From Budorcas taxicolor (lineage: Eukaryota > Chordata > Mammalia > Artiodactyla > Bovidae), in assembly GCF_023091745.1 (NCBI RefSeq), contig NC_068924.1, forward strand, positions 68,278,832-68,342,831: a DNA stretch of 64,000 bases, written 5' to 3'. The notes below the pieces were generated by a model, which worked only from the letters and a program-made list of their open reading frames with translations, ran no database searches and was not told the origin of the DNA. Shown piece by piece: positions 1-10,652 of this stretch; position 1 is the stretch's first letter; the number at the start of each line of letters is the position of its first letter. A program made the position numbers and the translations under genes.

Positions 1-529
1 TTATGACCAACCTAGATAGCATATTATAAAGCAGAGACATTACTTTGCCAACAAAGGTCCATCTAGTCAAGGCTATAGTTTTTCCAGTGGTCATGTATGG
101 ATGTGAGAGTTGGACTATAAAGAGAGCTGAGCACCGAAGAATTGATGCTTTTGAGCTGTGGTATTGGAGAAGACTCTTGAGATTCCCTTGGACTGCAAGG
201 AAATCCAGCCAGTCCATCCTAAGGTAGATCAGTCCCGGCTCTTCACTGGAAGGACTGATGTTGAAGCTGAAACTCCAATACTTTGGCCACCTGATGTGAA
301 GAGCTGACTCATTTGAAAAAAGACCTGATGCTGGGAAAGATTGACAGCAGGAGGAGAAGGGGATGACAGAGAATGAGATCGTTGGATCGCATCACCGACT
401 CAATGGACGTGGGTTTGGGTGGACTCCGGGAGTTGGTGATGGACAGAGAGACCTGGCGTGCTGTGGTTCATGGAATCGCACAGAGTCAGACACTACTGAG
501 CAACGGAACTGAACTATTCTGAACTACTA
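1..529 (+). mobile_element. BovB (RTE) LINE, 3' end, cut by window edge
   Basis: The sense strand encodes the end of the BovB reverse transcriptase reading frame (MYGCESWTIKRAEHRRIDAF and following) and runs through the 3' tail to the short GAACT-type repeats near 510-529. Its 5' part lies outside the window. Several in-frame stops make it non-coding. Confidence 0.93.
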
Positions 530-628
530 AAGGCATACAGGTTCAAATAAAAGAAAGAAAAGTCAAGAAATAGAGTTTAGTGACTTTGGGGAAATTACTG
601 ACTTTACCAAGAAACCCTTTTCATATCT

Positions 629-723
629 ACAGCACAAGGCTAAGTGAACACTGTATTCTTTTCCAGGTCTAGACCATTACAATCCATGTTTCTCAAACTT
701 AATCATGAATCAGAAGCTTCCAG
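629..723. repeat. Left copy of a 95-bp direct duplication
   Basis: This copy matches 1161-1255 at about 77 of 95 positions by hand alignment without gaps. It ends exactly where an antisense Bov-tA begins, and the second copy starts exactly where that SINE ends. Its last part is the beginning of a MER5A-like element. Confidence 0.8.
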
Positions 724-1160
724 TGAAAGTGTCAGTCACTCAGTTGTGTCTGACTCTTTGTGACCCCATGGACACCTCTGGATTTCTTTGCAACCCGCCA
801 AACTCCTCTATCCATGAAATTCTCCAGGCAGGAGTACTGGAGTAGGTAACCAATAGCCATTCTCTTCTCAGGGAACCTGGGCTTCCCTTGTGGCTCCGCT
901 GGTAAAGAATCCACCTGCATGATGGAGACCTCGGTTCGATCCCTCCTTGGGAAGATCCCCTGGAGAAGGGAAAGGCTACCCACTCCAGTATTCTGTTCTG
1001 GAGATTTCCACAGACTGTATAGTCCATGAAGTCACAAAGGGTAGGACATGACTGAGCTACTTTCACTTTCTCCAGGGGATCTACCCCACCCAACAATCAA
1101 AGACGGGTCTCCTGCATTGCAAGTGGATTCTTTACCATCCGAGCCACCTGGGAAACCCCC
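724..1160 (-). mobile_element. Bov-tA SINE, antisense, split by a second Bov-tA
   Basis: The 3' end (GTGAAAGTG...) lies at 724 and the tRNA head (GGGAAACCC reading rightward) ends at 1160. The element is interrupted at 879-1068 by a sense Bov-tA. A 95-bp duplication flanks it instead of the usual short one. Confidence 0.9.
879..1068 (+). mobile_element. Bov-tA SINE nested in antisense Bov-tA
   Basis: It starts with GGGCTTCCCTTGTGGCTC, carries the tRNA-like box GGTTCGATCCCT and ends ACTGAGCTACTTTCACTT. A diverged duplication of about 13 bp (866-878 and 1069-1082) flanks it, as expected for normal target-primed insertion. Confidence 0.88.
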
Positions 1161-1255
1161 ATAGCACAAGGCTAAGTGAGCTTTATATTCTTTTTCAGTT
1201 CTAGTTAATTATAAACCATGATTCTCAAACTTGAACCTGAATCAGAAGCTCCTAG
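1161..1255. repeat. Right copy of the 95-bp direct duplication
   Basis: It matches 629-723 at about 81% and starts at the first base after the Bov-tA 5' end. It continues into the rest of the MER5A-like element, so this is the side that kept the original context. Confidence 0.8.
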
Positions 1256-1350
1256 AAGGCTTGTTAAAACTCAGAGATTCTGTCAGTGGGTTCAAGGTAG
1301 GGTCTCAAAGTTGTATTTCTAACAGCTTCACCAGCTGGTCATGGATTATA
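1215..1350 (-). mobile_element. MER5A-like hAT DNA transposon relic, antisense
   Basis: The sequence has the MER5A landmarks CTCAAACTT, AATCAGAAGCTCCTAG and TTTCTAACAGCTTC in antisense order. It is an ancient mammal-wide non-autonomous hAT-Charlie element, strongly diverged. Its first 40 bases are also present in the left 95-bp copy. Confidence 0.7.
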
Positions 1351-1572
1351 CTTAAGAAATATTGTAACACTTATGAATGAATACACCAAGAAGTTAAAGC
1401 ATCTAAACAAAGTCATGTTGTTTATTAGATTCACAGACTATATTTAGCTTAAAGAGTTCACACACAAAAAAGTGTTTTCTACCATTCATCTCAGGAATGT
1501 AATGACATAAAAGCCATGGGATCAGAAAAATTCCTGTAAAGAGAGTCTATAACTAGAGAAGGGAGCAGCCCT

Positions 1573-1908
1573 TGTGTTAGTTTGCTTGGGTGTATTTTCA
1601 TCTGATTCTGGAATCTAGAAGTCTAAAATCAAGGTGTGGACAGGGTTGGTTTCTTCTGGGGCTTCTCTCTTTGGCTTGAAATATTTTCCCTGTGTATTCA
1701 TATGGTTTCCTTCTGTGTATGAGCACCCTAATTTCCTCTTTGTTATAAGGACACCCAGTCAGATTGGATTGGGGCCCATCCTAATGACATCATTTAGATT
1801 TAATTAGCACTTTAAGTTCTTATCTGCAAATATCCTCACATTCTCAGGTCCTGGGGGGTAAGACTCCATTCTGTAAATTTTGGTGGGACCAATTTCTCCA
1901 TAAAAACC
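1573..1908 (-). mobile_element. MLT1-like MaLR LTR relic, antisense
   Basis: It reads TGTGTTAGTTTGCTTGGG at the left, then AAATCAAGGTGTGGACAGGG, ATAAGGACACCCAGTCAG and GGGCCCATCCTAATGAC, the order known for antisense MLT1-type LTRs of the ERVL-MaLR group. It has no internal retroviral sequence and is strongly diverged. Confidence 0.7.
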
Positions 1909-3439
1909 CCAAATAAACACTTGAAGGTCAAATAAGCCAATATTTTGAAGTCAGGAAGAAGAAAGCTACAGAAAAAGCCTTCAATATGGGTAGAAGGGAG
2001 ATAATCCAGAGAGTGTGGAAGCAGAGAAGCCACTCACTATTACAAACATTATCCAAATTTAGACAGTAAAATGGCAGAGTAACAAAACTGTGATCATTTC
2101 TCCCATGACCAAGGAAATATTCAAGTTCATGTCACAGAATGTTCACAGCTCTTAACAACTCTGAATGGAGTATTGTTCTCATGGCTACAGTTTTTCCTGG
2201 TTATAAGTTTTGAGTTCAAATGAAGTCCTCTAGACTTGACTTGGCACATGTGTGTTCTAACGTCCAATTTTAAATAACAGTTGTTGTTTTTTTTTTTTTT
2301 TTTCCAAAAAATATTGTAAGAGACTGGGACAAAGCAGCATTAGCATCAGATAATAGAATGCTGCTAAAGGTAAGGAAGAAAGTCTCTTCCACCTCTGCCT
2401 GGAAAGCAGTGTGTCTTTAGCCAAGACTCCATATGAAACAGGGTACCTCTGGGATCTTGAGATCTCTGGACACTGTGTGGCTGCCAACTCTGTACCAGAT
2501 GAGTCATGGAACATGGCTACTGTGATGAGCGGAATCTGCAGAGATGCCTGGGAAGAATTCATGCCCAGTGAGATTCAGCTATAGAAGCAATGTACCTGTT
2601 CATAATCAAAGTAACAACAGTGAACTTCACAGGAGGTGCTAGAAGCAAGGAAGTTGAAAATTAAGAAAGTAGGGGTGGCTACTTGAATTTGGTCTGGAGC
2701 AGACACGAAATATATATATTGACTTGCTGAAATGACTAGGGAGAAGTTGCCACAAGAGTGGTTGATGGCAATAGACAGTAACACATGGACTATGTTAAGG
2801 AAAAAAGAGAAAAATTGGAAGGTATGAATAAGAGTGAAAAGCAAAAATAATAATAACATACAGAGATATCTCTTCAGATGTACAAGAAATATAGCTTTTT
2901 GGCACCTATTTTTTTGGAAAATGAAAGGCCACAAAAAATGTGATCACCAGGCTTTCCCTGAGTTGAGCACTTGTATATTTATTTATCAGCCAGTAATGTA
3001 TTAATCTCTGCTATCAATTATTTTCCTTACATGGATAGAGAGATCGCTATTTGCAAATTATTCTGATAGAGATTGGAAAACAAAGAGTGAAACATTGGCT
3101 TTTTATTTCTAACAAGCTCATGATCTAGTTAGGGGTTCACTAATAGCCCTTATCAAACATATCTTAAGGATACACTATGATTTTTTTAAGTGGTACTTAA
3201 AAAGTTTTAATAGAAAGATAAAAGAAAATGAATATTAATGGATTTTTCTAAGCTGTTAATAGACATGAAGTTTTAAATTTTATATCAGAAAAAATTACAC
3301 AGTTATAACTGGAAATAAGCATGTACACATATGTCTGCTGTTCTTGATTCTTCTCTAATTATATCAATATAAAGTACATTTGCAGGTCTGAAAATAGAAT
3401 GTGTATTTTGTATGAACAATCCATTTCTATAGTACTCAA
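1909..3439. other. AT-rich sequence, no recognised element
   Basis: No reading frame or repeat family was recognised. A T17 run at 2287-2303 could be the tail of an antisense retroelement that has decayed beyond recognition. Nothing suggests exons. Confidence 0.6.
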
Positions 3440-3900
3440 TGTTGTTCAGTCACTAAGTCATGTCCGATTCTTTGAGACCACATAGACTGCAGCACACGAG
3501 GCTTCCCTGTCCTTCAGTTCAGTTCAGTTCAGTTGCTCAGTCATGTCTAACTCTTTGTGACCCCATGGACTGTAGCAAACCAGGCTTCCTGTCCATCACT
3601 AACTCCTTGAGCTTACTCAAACTCATTTCCATCAAGTCGGTGATGCCATCCCACCATCTCATCCTCTGTTATCACCTTCTCCTCCCACCTTCAATCTTTC
3701 CCAGCATCAGGGGCTTTTCTAGTGAATCAATTGTTCGCATCAGGTGGCCAAAGTATTGGCGTTTCAAACTTTGCTCAAACTCATGTCCATTGAGTAGACG
3801 ATACCATCCAACCACCTCATTTTCTGTTGCTTCCCTCTCCTGCTCTCAATCTTTACCAGCCTCAGAGCCTTTTCCAATGAGTCATCTCTTCAAATCATTA
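3440..3900 (-). mobile_element. Older BovB 3' end, antisense, split by a younger BovB
   Basis: The outer element runs 3440-3515 (CAGTCACTAAGTCATGTCCG to CCTGTCCTT) and resumes about 3767 (TTTGCTCAAACTCATGTCC) to about 3900. The BovB at 3516-3766 lies between. About a dozen target bases seem lost at the joint and no target duplication is visible. Confidence 0.85.
3516..3766 (-). mobile_element. BovB 3' end nested in an older BovB
   Basis: It begins with the terminal CAGTTCAGTTCAGTTCAG repeats and extends to the CCAAAGTATTGGCGTTTCA block, giving a 5'-truncated copy of about 250 bp. It lies in the same orientation as the element it interrupts. Confidence 0.88.
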
Positions 3901-4636
3901 CTCAGTTACTACTCTTTGAAAGGAAGTATTATTTTGAAGAAAAACCTTAAGGTTATATAGGTTAAAGAAAATGTGGTCTGAAAATGTTACTATAAACATG
4001 GAAAATCCAGATCTACTAGACCAGAAGGGCTTATTGATATATAATGATTTCAAATGAACAAATCCATAATTGGAAATCTGTAGGGCATAGCAGGAATTTT
4101 GTCTGTCCAGTACTTTCTTCCCCTTCTGCTGGGGTTGGGCCTCCAATGTTATTCTTCCTTCTCTCTTCATACTAGAAGTGACAGTCAAAAAAACACCCCT
4201 TCATTCTCACTGATTGATGTATAACAATCTACATCAATCAGAGTTCTTTCCTAAGACTTTTTATAGTGAAAATTGACAGAAAAGTGTTCTCTTTCTGTCC
4301 ATGAGGCTATACTGGATAAAAACCAGAAGAAGCACATGACCATGCTCTTAGATTTGTAGGAACAATTGGGCTAAGAGAAATAAGTTAAAACTGAGAAAAG
4401 TAAAGATGAAAGACAAAGAAAAAAAAAAAACAAATAGAATGAGGCTCCTGTATCCAGTCATCAAGGAAACCAGTTTCATCTAATTTGATTTTGAAGTTTG
4501 CTTCATGTACCATTTCCACTTGTAACTAATTGAACTAGCTTTCTATCAACTTGACTCTAAATGAGTCCTAATGTGCTATTACATGTATATTCTATGTGCA
4601 TTATTAAACTATTATGAATTTACAGAATCCACTTTT
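3901..4636. other. No recognised element
   Basis: Moderately AT-rich sequence with a short A-run near 4420. No reading frame or repeat could be supported. Confidence 0.6.
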
Positions 4637-4746
4637 TTTGGTCCCCCCTGCATAATTTGCAGGATCACTGTTCCTGAACCAGGGATTGAACCCTGGGCCT
4701 CAGTAATTAAAAGCAGCAAGTCCTAACTACTGAACTGCCAGTACTA
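4637..4746 (-). mobile_element. CHR-2-like tRNA-Glu SINE, antisense
   Basis: Antisense tRNA-like boxes are visible (CCAGGGATTGAACCCTGGGC, then TCCTAACTACTGAACTGCCA). This matches the cetartiodactyl CHR SINE type rather than Bov-tA, because the BovB-derived half is absent. Confidence 0.8.
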
Positions 4747-4819
4747 CCTATGTTTACAGAATATGCATGTTCCAGTTTGTTTATAAAAACACTGCTTCTA
4801 TTGACTTCCTTAAGCCTGT

Positions 4820-5789
4820 CACTCAGTCAGTCAATTCAGTCACTCAGTTGTGTCCAACTCTTTGTGACCCCATGGATTCCAGCAAACTGGGACTCCCTGT
4901 CCATCACCAACAGCCAGAACTTACTCAAACTCATGTTCATTGTGTCGGTGATGTCGTCCAATCATCTCATCCTCTGTCGTCTGCTTCTACTCTTGCCCTC
5001 AATCTTTCTCAGCGTCAGGGTCTTTTCCAATGAGTTGGTTCTTCACCAGCTCCTCAGGTGGAGGAGTCTCCACTTCATCAGATGGCCAAAGTATTGGAGT
5101 TTTAATTTCAGCATCAGTCTTTCCAATAAATATTCAGGACTGATTTCTTTTAGGATGTACTGGTTGGATCCCCTTGCAGTCCAAGCGACTCTTAACAGTC
5201 TTCTGTGACACCACAGTTCAAAAGCATCAGTTCTTCAGCGCTCAGCTTTCTTTACAGTACAACTCTCATATCCATACATGACTACTGGAAAAACCATAGC
5301 TTTGACGAGACGGACATTTGTTGGTAAAGTGACGTCTCTGGTTTTTAATATGCTGTCTAAGTTGATCATAGCATTTCTTCCAAGGAGCAAGTGTCTTTTA
5401 ATTTCTTGGCTGCAGTCACCATCTGCAATGATTTTAGAGCCCTAAAATATAAAGTCTCTCACTATTCTCATTGTTTCTCCATCCTTCTATTTGCCATAAA
5501 GTGATGGGACCAGAAGCCATGATCTTCATTTTCAGAATGTTGAGTTTTAAGCCTACTTTTTCACTCTCCTCTTTCACTTTCATCAAGAGGCTCTTTAGTT
5601 CTTCTTCGGTTTCTGCCATAAGGGTGGTGTCATCTGTGTATCTGAGATTATTGATATTTCTCCTGGCAATCTTGATTCCAGCTTGTGTTTCATCCAGCCT
5701 GGCATCTCACATGATGTACTCTGCATATATAAGTTAAATAAGCAGGGTGACAATATACAGCCTTGATGTATTCCTTTCCCGATTTCTCC
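4820..5789 (-). mobile_element. BovB LINE, 5'-truncated, antisense
   Basis: The copy spans the 3' tail (4820) to the GRQGC-box region of the reverse transcriptase (about 5789). A perfect 9-bp duplication TAAGCCTGT flanks it (4811-4819 and 5790-5798). The minus strand still reads MAETEEELKSLLMKVKEESE at 5619-5560, but the catalytic box just upstream reads YTDD rather than YADD, and the frame is broken. Confidence 0.94.
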
Positions 5790-5798
5790 TAAGCCTGT

Positions 5799-6570
5799 AG
5801 TAGAATATAGCTGCTCAAACACTCTGTTCATTTCCTTAAACTTCAGTTACAGATAAAATCTAACACAAGTATTTTTCTTTGAATACGAGATAAAAATAAA
5901 TCAAACCAAGAATTTTTGCTCATTTGAAGCTATGCTTTTAAATAAATCCCTGAAAATAAGATTGGGGGGGGGGGGGGGTATAAAAAAGCTTAATGTATTA
6001 TTTTTGACATTTAAGTGTCAACTTTTCTTTTTTAAACTCTGATTTTCACTCTTATGAAAACTACCATGGGAGCAATATAAAAATCCCATGGATTTTGATG
6101 ATGAATAATTATAGCCAACTCCTTTTACGTAAAAAAAAGAATGTCTATTTCAAAGTGCTTTATAGTATAACTTAACTTCATCAAATGGTGAGGGAGTGAG
6201 CATGAGCATATACCATTCTTGTGATTTTTACCATAGTGAGAACAGATTTGTATAAAGTTACTTGTAAAAAAGCTGGTAAGTGGCTACTCAAAGAGAAAAA
6301 TTTGGGTCCATATTTTCAAGTTGAGTGCTCACTGCAGTGAATTCTAATCATGGAGTGTAAAGGAACACTTGCAGTTATTTACAAAGATGGTAATCAGTTA
6401 GGGTAATTGAAAACTGCATTGGCAATTATAGAAGCTTTAAATAATAATGTCTATACATTAAGGTTCAGATCACTTGCCATCTATACCAACTACACTGTGC
6501 ATGAAACATTTCAAGCCAGAGCTAAATATCAGCTACAGAAGTCATTTCAAGTTATCAATTCTCATTTGCT
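5799..6570. other. AT-rich sequence, no recognised element
   Basis: Apart from the G15 run no element or coding signal is seen. The right end supplies the target site of the L1 that follows. Confidence 0.55.
5964..5978 (+). repeat. Poly-G run (G15)
   Basis: Fifteen consecutive G bases in otherwise AT-rich sequence. It may be a real guanine tract or a length-uncertain sequencing run. Confidence 0.9.
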
Positions 6571-6584
6571 GAACACAATAATAT

Positions 6585-7291
6585 ATTTTTTAATTTTTAT
6601 CTTTACTTTATTTTACTTTACAATACTGTATTGGTTTTGCCATACATTGACATGAATCAGCCATGGGTGTACATGAGTTCCCAATCCTGAACCCCGCTCC
6701 CACCTCCCACCCCATATCATCTCTCTGGATCATCCCCATGCACCAGCCCCAGGCATCCTGTATCCTGTATGGAACACAGACTGGCGATTCATTTCTTACA
6801 TGATAGTATACATGTTTCAGTGCCATTCTCCCAAATCATCCCACCCTCTCCCTCTCCCTCAGAGTCCAAAAGTCTGTTCTATACATCTGTGTCTCTTTTG
6901 CTGTCTCACATACAGGGTTATCATTACCATCTTTTTAAATTCCATATATATGTGTTAGTATACTGTATTGGTGTTTTTCTTTCTGGCTTACTTCACTCTA
7001 TATAATCGGCTCCAGTTTCATCCACCTCATTAGAACTGATTCAAATGTATTCTTTTTAATGGCTGAGTAATACTCCATTGTGTATATGTACTACAGCTTT
7101 CTTATCCATTCATCTGTTGATGGACATCTAGGTTGTTTCCATGTCCTGGCTTTTGTAAACAGTGCTGTGATGAATATTGGGGTACACGTGTCTCTTTCAA
7201 TTCTGGTTTCCTCAGTGTGTATGCCCAGCAGAGGGATTGCTGGGTCATATGGCAGTTCTATTTGCAATTTTTTAAGGAATCTCCACACTGG
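6585..7291 (-). mobile_element. Recent L1 (ruminant), 5'-truncated, antisense
   Basis: A perfect 14-bp duplication GAACACAATAATAT flanks it (6571-6584 and 7292-7305). The A-rich tail is at the left, preceded in L1 sense by the 3' UTR end CAAAACCAATACAG. The minus strand at 7297-7091 still encodes the end of ORF2 (LPYDPAIPLLGIHTEETRIE). It is a small, dead but fairly young insertion. Confidence 0.95.
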
Positions 7292-7389
7292 GAACACAAT
7301 AATATTTTGAAATTAAAGTCTGATTCACTCACATATGTATCTACTTGTTTTATCAGTGACACAATGCCTATAAATAAACATTCCAAAGA

Positions 7390-7895
7390 ATTTTTTTTTT
7401 TTTCTTGTGGATATGTTGGGTCTTTGTTGCTGCACAGGCTTTTTCTCTGGACTTCCCCAGTGGCTCAAAGGTAAAAAATGCACCTATAATGCAGGAGTCA
7501 CAGGAGATGCAGATTCAATCCCTGGGTCAGGATGATCCCCTGTAGAAGGACATGGAAACCCACTCCAGGATTCATGCCTGGAAAATCCCACAGACAGAGG
7601 AGCCTGGTAGGTTACAGTCCATAGAATCACAGAGTCAGACACGAGTGAAGTGATTTAGTATGCACAGGCTTTTTCTCTAGTCACGGTGAGTGAGGGTGAT
7701 GTGAGGGCTTCTCACTGTGGTGGTTTCTCTTGTTGCAGAACACAGGCTAGGCAGCGAGGGCTTCAGTATTTATCATGGCCCCAGGCTCTAAGCACAGGCT
7801 CAGTAGTTGCCTCACACCAGCTTACTCGCTCTGAGGCAAGTGGGATCTTCCCAGATCAGAAATGGAACTCATGTTCCCTTCCTTGGGAAGTCCTC
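7390..7895 (-). mobile_element. CHR-1-like tRNA SINE, antisense, split by Bov-tA
   Basis: The left part (T-run, then GGGTCTTTGTTGCTGCACAGG) runs to 7448 and the right part (CTAGTCACGGTGAGTGAGGG to the antisense tRNA box) runs 7679-7895. It is a long-form cetartiodactyl SINE interrupted by a sense Bov-tA. Confidence 0.85.
7449..7660 (+). mobile_element. Bov-tA SINE nested in a CHR SINE
   Basis: A perfect 18-bp duplication TGCACAGGCTTTTTCTCT flanks it (7431-7448 and 7661-7678). The head is GGACTTCCCCAGTGGCTC and the end is GTGAAGTGATTTAGTA. The exact duplication shows insertion after the CHR SINE was already in place. Confidence 0.95.
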
Positions 7896-8814
7896 AGAGA
7901 ATTTTGATGTAGTGGAAATGTTAGAACCCCAGTTGAGCTATTTAATAACTGCATAACCCAGGTATGATGATAACATATACCATCAAAGAAAAGATTACAT
8001 TGGGCATATTAACAATGGCAAGACTTTATTCAAGATAATTGTAATGGATGTCAAGACCATTGCAATGGGGAGAGAGGATGAACTCAAGTCAGAAGAAAAA
8101 ATAAATAAATAACTGGAGCGTTTTTAAATGCTAGAGTGAGTTAGGTAGAAAAGTACTGTAGAACTTTAAGAGAAGAGCTTGGGCAATATGATCATAACAT
8201 CTGTATTTGTCAATTGTCCCTTATCAAAGTTATGTTCTTATCCGCTCCTAGAGATGAGAAGACAGGGATCTATCTCTATAGATAATTGCATCTTAAAGAG
8301 ATGCCTGCCAGGTCTTGTAGAAAAATACTCTTGACTTCTAGATAATATATCACATATTTGTTAGTAGAAAATTAATGAAAGTTATTACTGCATTTCTTAG
8401 CAAATAGAAGTATGACTATAAATCTAATACTGTTAGTATCTGATAACAATGAAAAGTATTATAATGTAGACGTAGGATATAAAACAACAAAATTTCTTCT
8501 GTGTTCCCATTGTTTAATCTTCTGGACTATCTTTAGATTCTTGAAATTTCATTGTTTCCAGTGTAAACATGTAATAGAAGAAAAAAGGGTGTACTGATAA
8601 ATTAGATGGAACTAGGTTTGAATTTTATTTTTTCACTTATTAGCAACTTTACACATGTGTATTAATACTTTGAGCTTCATTTTACATGTGAATTATGTGG
8701 GGCAGCAAAAATTTTTACCTTTTCAGAACAAATCGTATAGCAGATATGAAACAACAATCATGCAGTGGGCAAACAATGTGCCTTCTTGTATGCTTATGGT
8801 TTTTATAAATTTTG
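7896..8814. other. Mostly unrecognised; possible LTR relic at about 7945-8365
   Basis: The stretch CAAGACTTTATTCAAGATAA followed by GGGGAGAGAGGATGAACTCA resembles an antisense ERVL-type LTR, but I cannot place a family. The rest shows no element or gene. Confidence 0.35.
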
Positions 8815-9000
8815 TTCTTCTTCTTGAAATTCCTTTCCCTACCCTATTTACCTAGCTATGCTTTCCTGATCTTCAAAGGTTCAGTATTACCTCCTCATCA
8901 AAGCCATCCTTACCTCACCTCCCACCTTCTGGTTTATTTATATGCCCTGTACATACCTCAATCCTGACACTGCATTGTAAATAAACTAATAACCCTGGCA
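8815..9000 (+). mobile_element. L2 LINE 3' fragment
   Basis: It resembles the L2 3' end: a CCTCATCAAAGCCATCCTTA block followed by CCCTGTACATACCTCAATCC and GCATTGTAAAT. This is an ancient mammal-wide CR1-clade LINE, highly diverged. Confidence 0.6.
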
Positions 9001-9189
9001 AACAGTAAACACATTTTTGAAAAGTACTGCTTGAGTGTCCCCAGTTCAAAATGATTTTATAGGCAATTTTTTCCAATTATTTAAAGACTAATAATTCACA
9101 TGGCAAGTAAAAATGATGGAAGCTTTTCTAATCCATGTTATAATTCTGGCATAATCCTGAAAATTAAATAAGAAAAATAAGAAGACTTC

Positions 9190-9318
9190 TTTGGAGTGCT
9201 TCTGGCTAAGACTTTGGACTTCCAACGAGGGGGCCCAGGTTTGATCCCTGATTAGGAAACTAGATCCCACATACAGACAAATAAATGAATAAATATTTTT
9301 TAAAAAAGAAAAAAAAAT
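9190..9318 (+). mobile_element. CHR-2-like tRNA SINE
   Basis: The tRNA-type boxes GGACTTCCAACGAGGGGGC and GGTTTGATCCCTGATTAGG are visible, ending in an ATAAATGAATAAAT and A-rich tail. The 5' end is diverged. Confidence 0.75.
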
Positions 9319-9536
9319 TAGAGCAGGAAATACAAGAAAGAAAAATATTATATATACCTATATAACATTTTTAAATAAAATAATAACATAACTGAAATAA
9401 AGTATTAATGTAGGAGGCTTTAAAAGGGTTCATTTTGTAAGTGCTAGATTGATAAATATTTAATCAATTATGTAAATATATCAAGGTAGCATAAAAGACA
9501 AACTTTACAAAAAATACTTAGAAAGTATTTGATGAG

Positions 9537-9540
<4 letters not shown>

Positions 9541-9588
<48 letters not shown>
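9541..9588. repeat. (TA)24 microsatellite
   Basis: About 48 bp of perfect TA alternation ending next to the first base of a Bov-tA. It is probably length-variable between individuals. Confidence 0.95.
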
Positions 9589-9589
<1 letters not shown>

Positions 9590-9590
<1 letters not shown>

Positions 9591-9816
9591 GGCTTCCCTG
9601 GTGGCTCAGGTCATTTAAAAAAAAAAAAAAATCTGCCTGCAATACAGGAGACCTGGGTTCAACCCCTGGGTTGGGAAGATACCCTGGAGAAGGAAATGGC
9701 AACCCACTCCAGTATTCTTGCCTGGAGAATTCCATGGACAGAGGAACCTGGTGGACTGCAGTCCATGGGGTAGCAAGAGTCAGACATGACTTAGAGACAA
9801 AACAACAACAACAATT
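9590..9816 (+). mobile_element. Bov-tA SINE with A15 run in its tRNA head
   Basis: A complete head (GGGCTTCCCTGGTGGCTCAG) and BovB-derived half are present, with a CAA-repeat tail to 9816. The usual box-A region is replaced by TCATTT plus fifteen A (9617-9631), which should destroy the internal promoter. Confidence 0.92.
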
Positions 9817-10029
9817 TCTTTCTTTTAATTCTTAAAATTTCTAGCTAAAGTAGGAATAATGAACATGTCCTATATATGATGTATGACAAGTTGATCTAGC
9901 CCAAATTGACTATCAAAACTGGTTGACCATAATATTTATAGGAAACATATTAGAAAAGAAGAAAAGGTCATCCACCATTACTGCCATTAATTAGGGACAG
10001 TATTAAGTTTCTATTTATAGGTAACAAAT

Positions 10030-10243
10030 TGTGCATGCTCAGTTGCTTCAGTTGTGACTCTTAGTGACCCTATGGACTGTAACTAACCAGGCCCCTCTGT
10101 CCATAGGATTCTCTTAGCAAGAATACTGGAGTGGATTGCCATGCCCTCCTCCAGAGGATATCTTCCAGACCCAGGGATTGAAACCATGTCTCTTATGCTT
10201 CCTGAACTGCAGGTGGATTCTTTAACACTGAGCCACTAGCGTA
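10030..10243 (-). mobile_element. Bov-tA SINE, antisense
   Basis: The antisense BovB half lies at the left and the antisense tRNA box (CCAGGGATTGAAACCATG) at the right. GTAACAAAT flanks it at 10021-10029 and 10248-10256. Confidence 0.9.
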
Positions 10244-10249
10244 TAAAGT

Positions 10250-10585
10250 AACAAATCACCGCAAATTTAATGGGCTAAAACAATGTCCATTTATGAGTTC
10301 ATAGCTCTGTGTTTCAGAAGTCTGGGTGGGTTTAGATAAGCTTCTTTGATTAGGGTCTCACAAGGCTAAAATCCAAAATGTCAGAATGACTAGATTCTTA
10401 TCGATAGACTCTGAGGAAAGATCTGCTTCTAAGCTCATCCAGATTGTTGGCTATATTCAGTTCCTTGAGGTTGGAGAACTGAGGTCACTAGTACCTTGGG
10501 TACTTGTTGGTTCTTGACTGGGGAATGTTCTCTTTTCTACATTCTGCTTTCCTGGTCCCTGCATAAGGCCCTCTAGAAATATAAA
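10250..10585 (-). mobile_element. MLT1-like LTR relic, antisense
   Basis: The order AACAAATCACCGCAAATTTA, GGGCTAAAACA, TCAGAAGTCTGGGTGGG and TCTCACAAGGCTAAAATCC fits an antisense MaLR-type LTR. The preceding Bov-tA lies inside its left edge. Family assignment is tentative. Confidence 0.55.
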
Positions 10586-10652
10586 TATAAAATTGGATAC
10601 ATTTGGGGAAAATTTGTTTTTTTCCTTTTTGGTTGTTATTTGGTTGTTATGC

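Noticed and set aside
2257..2934. Two minus-strand frames of about 100-120 codons
   Set aside because: One reads a poly-lysine from the T17 run and neither shows domain features or splice context; chance frames.
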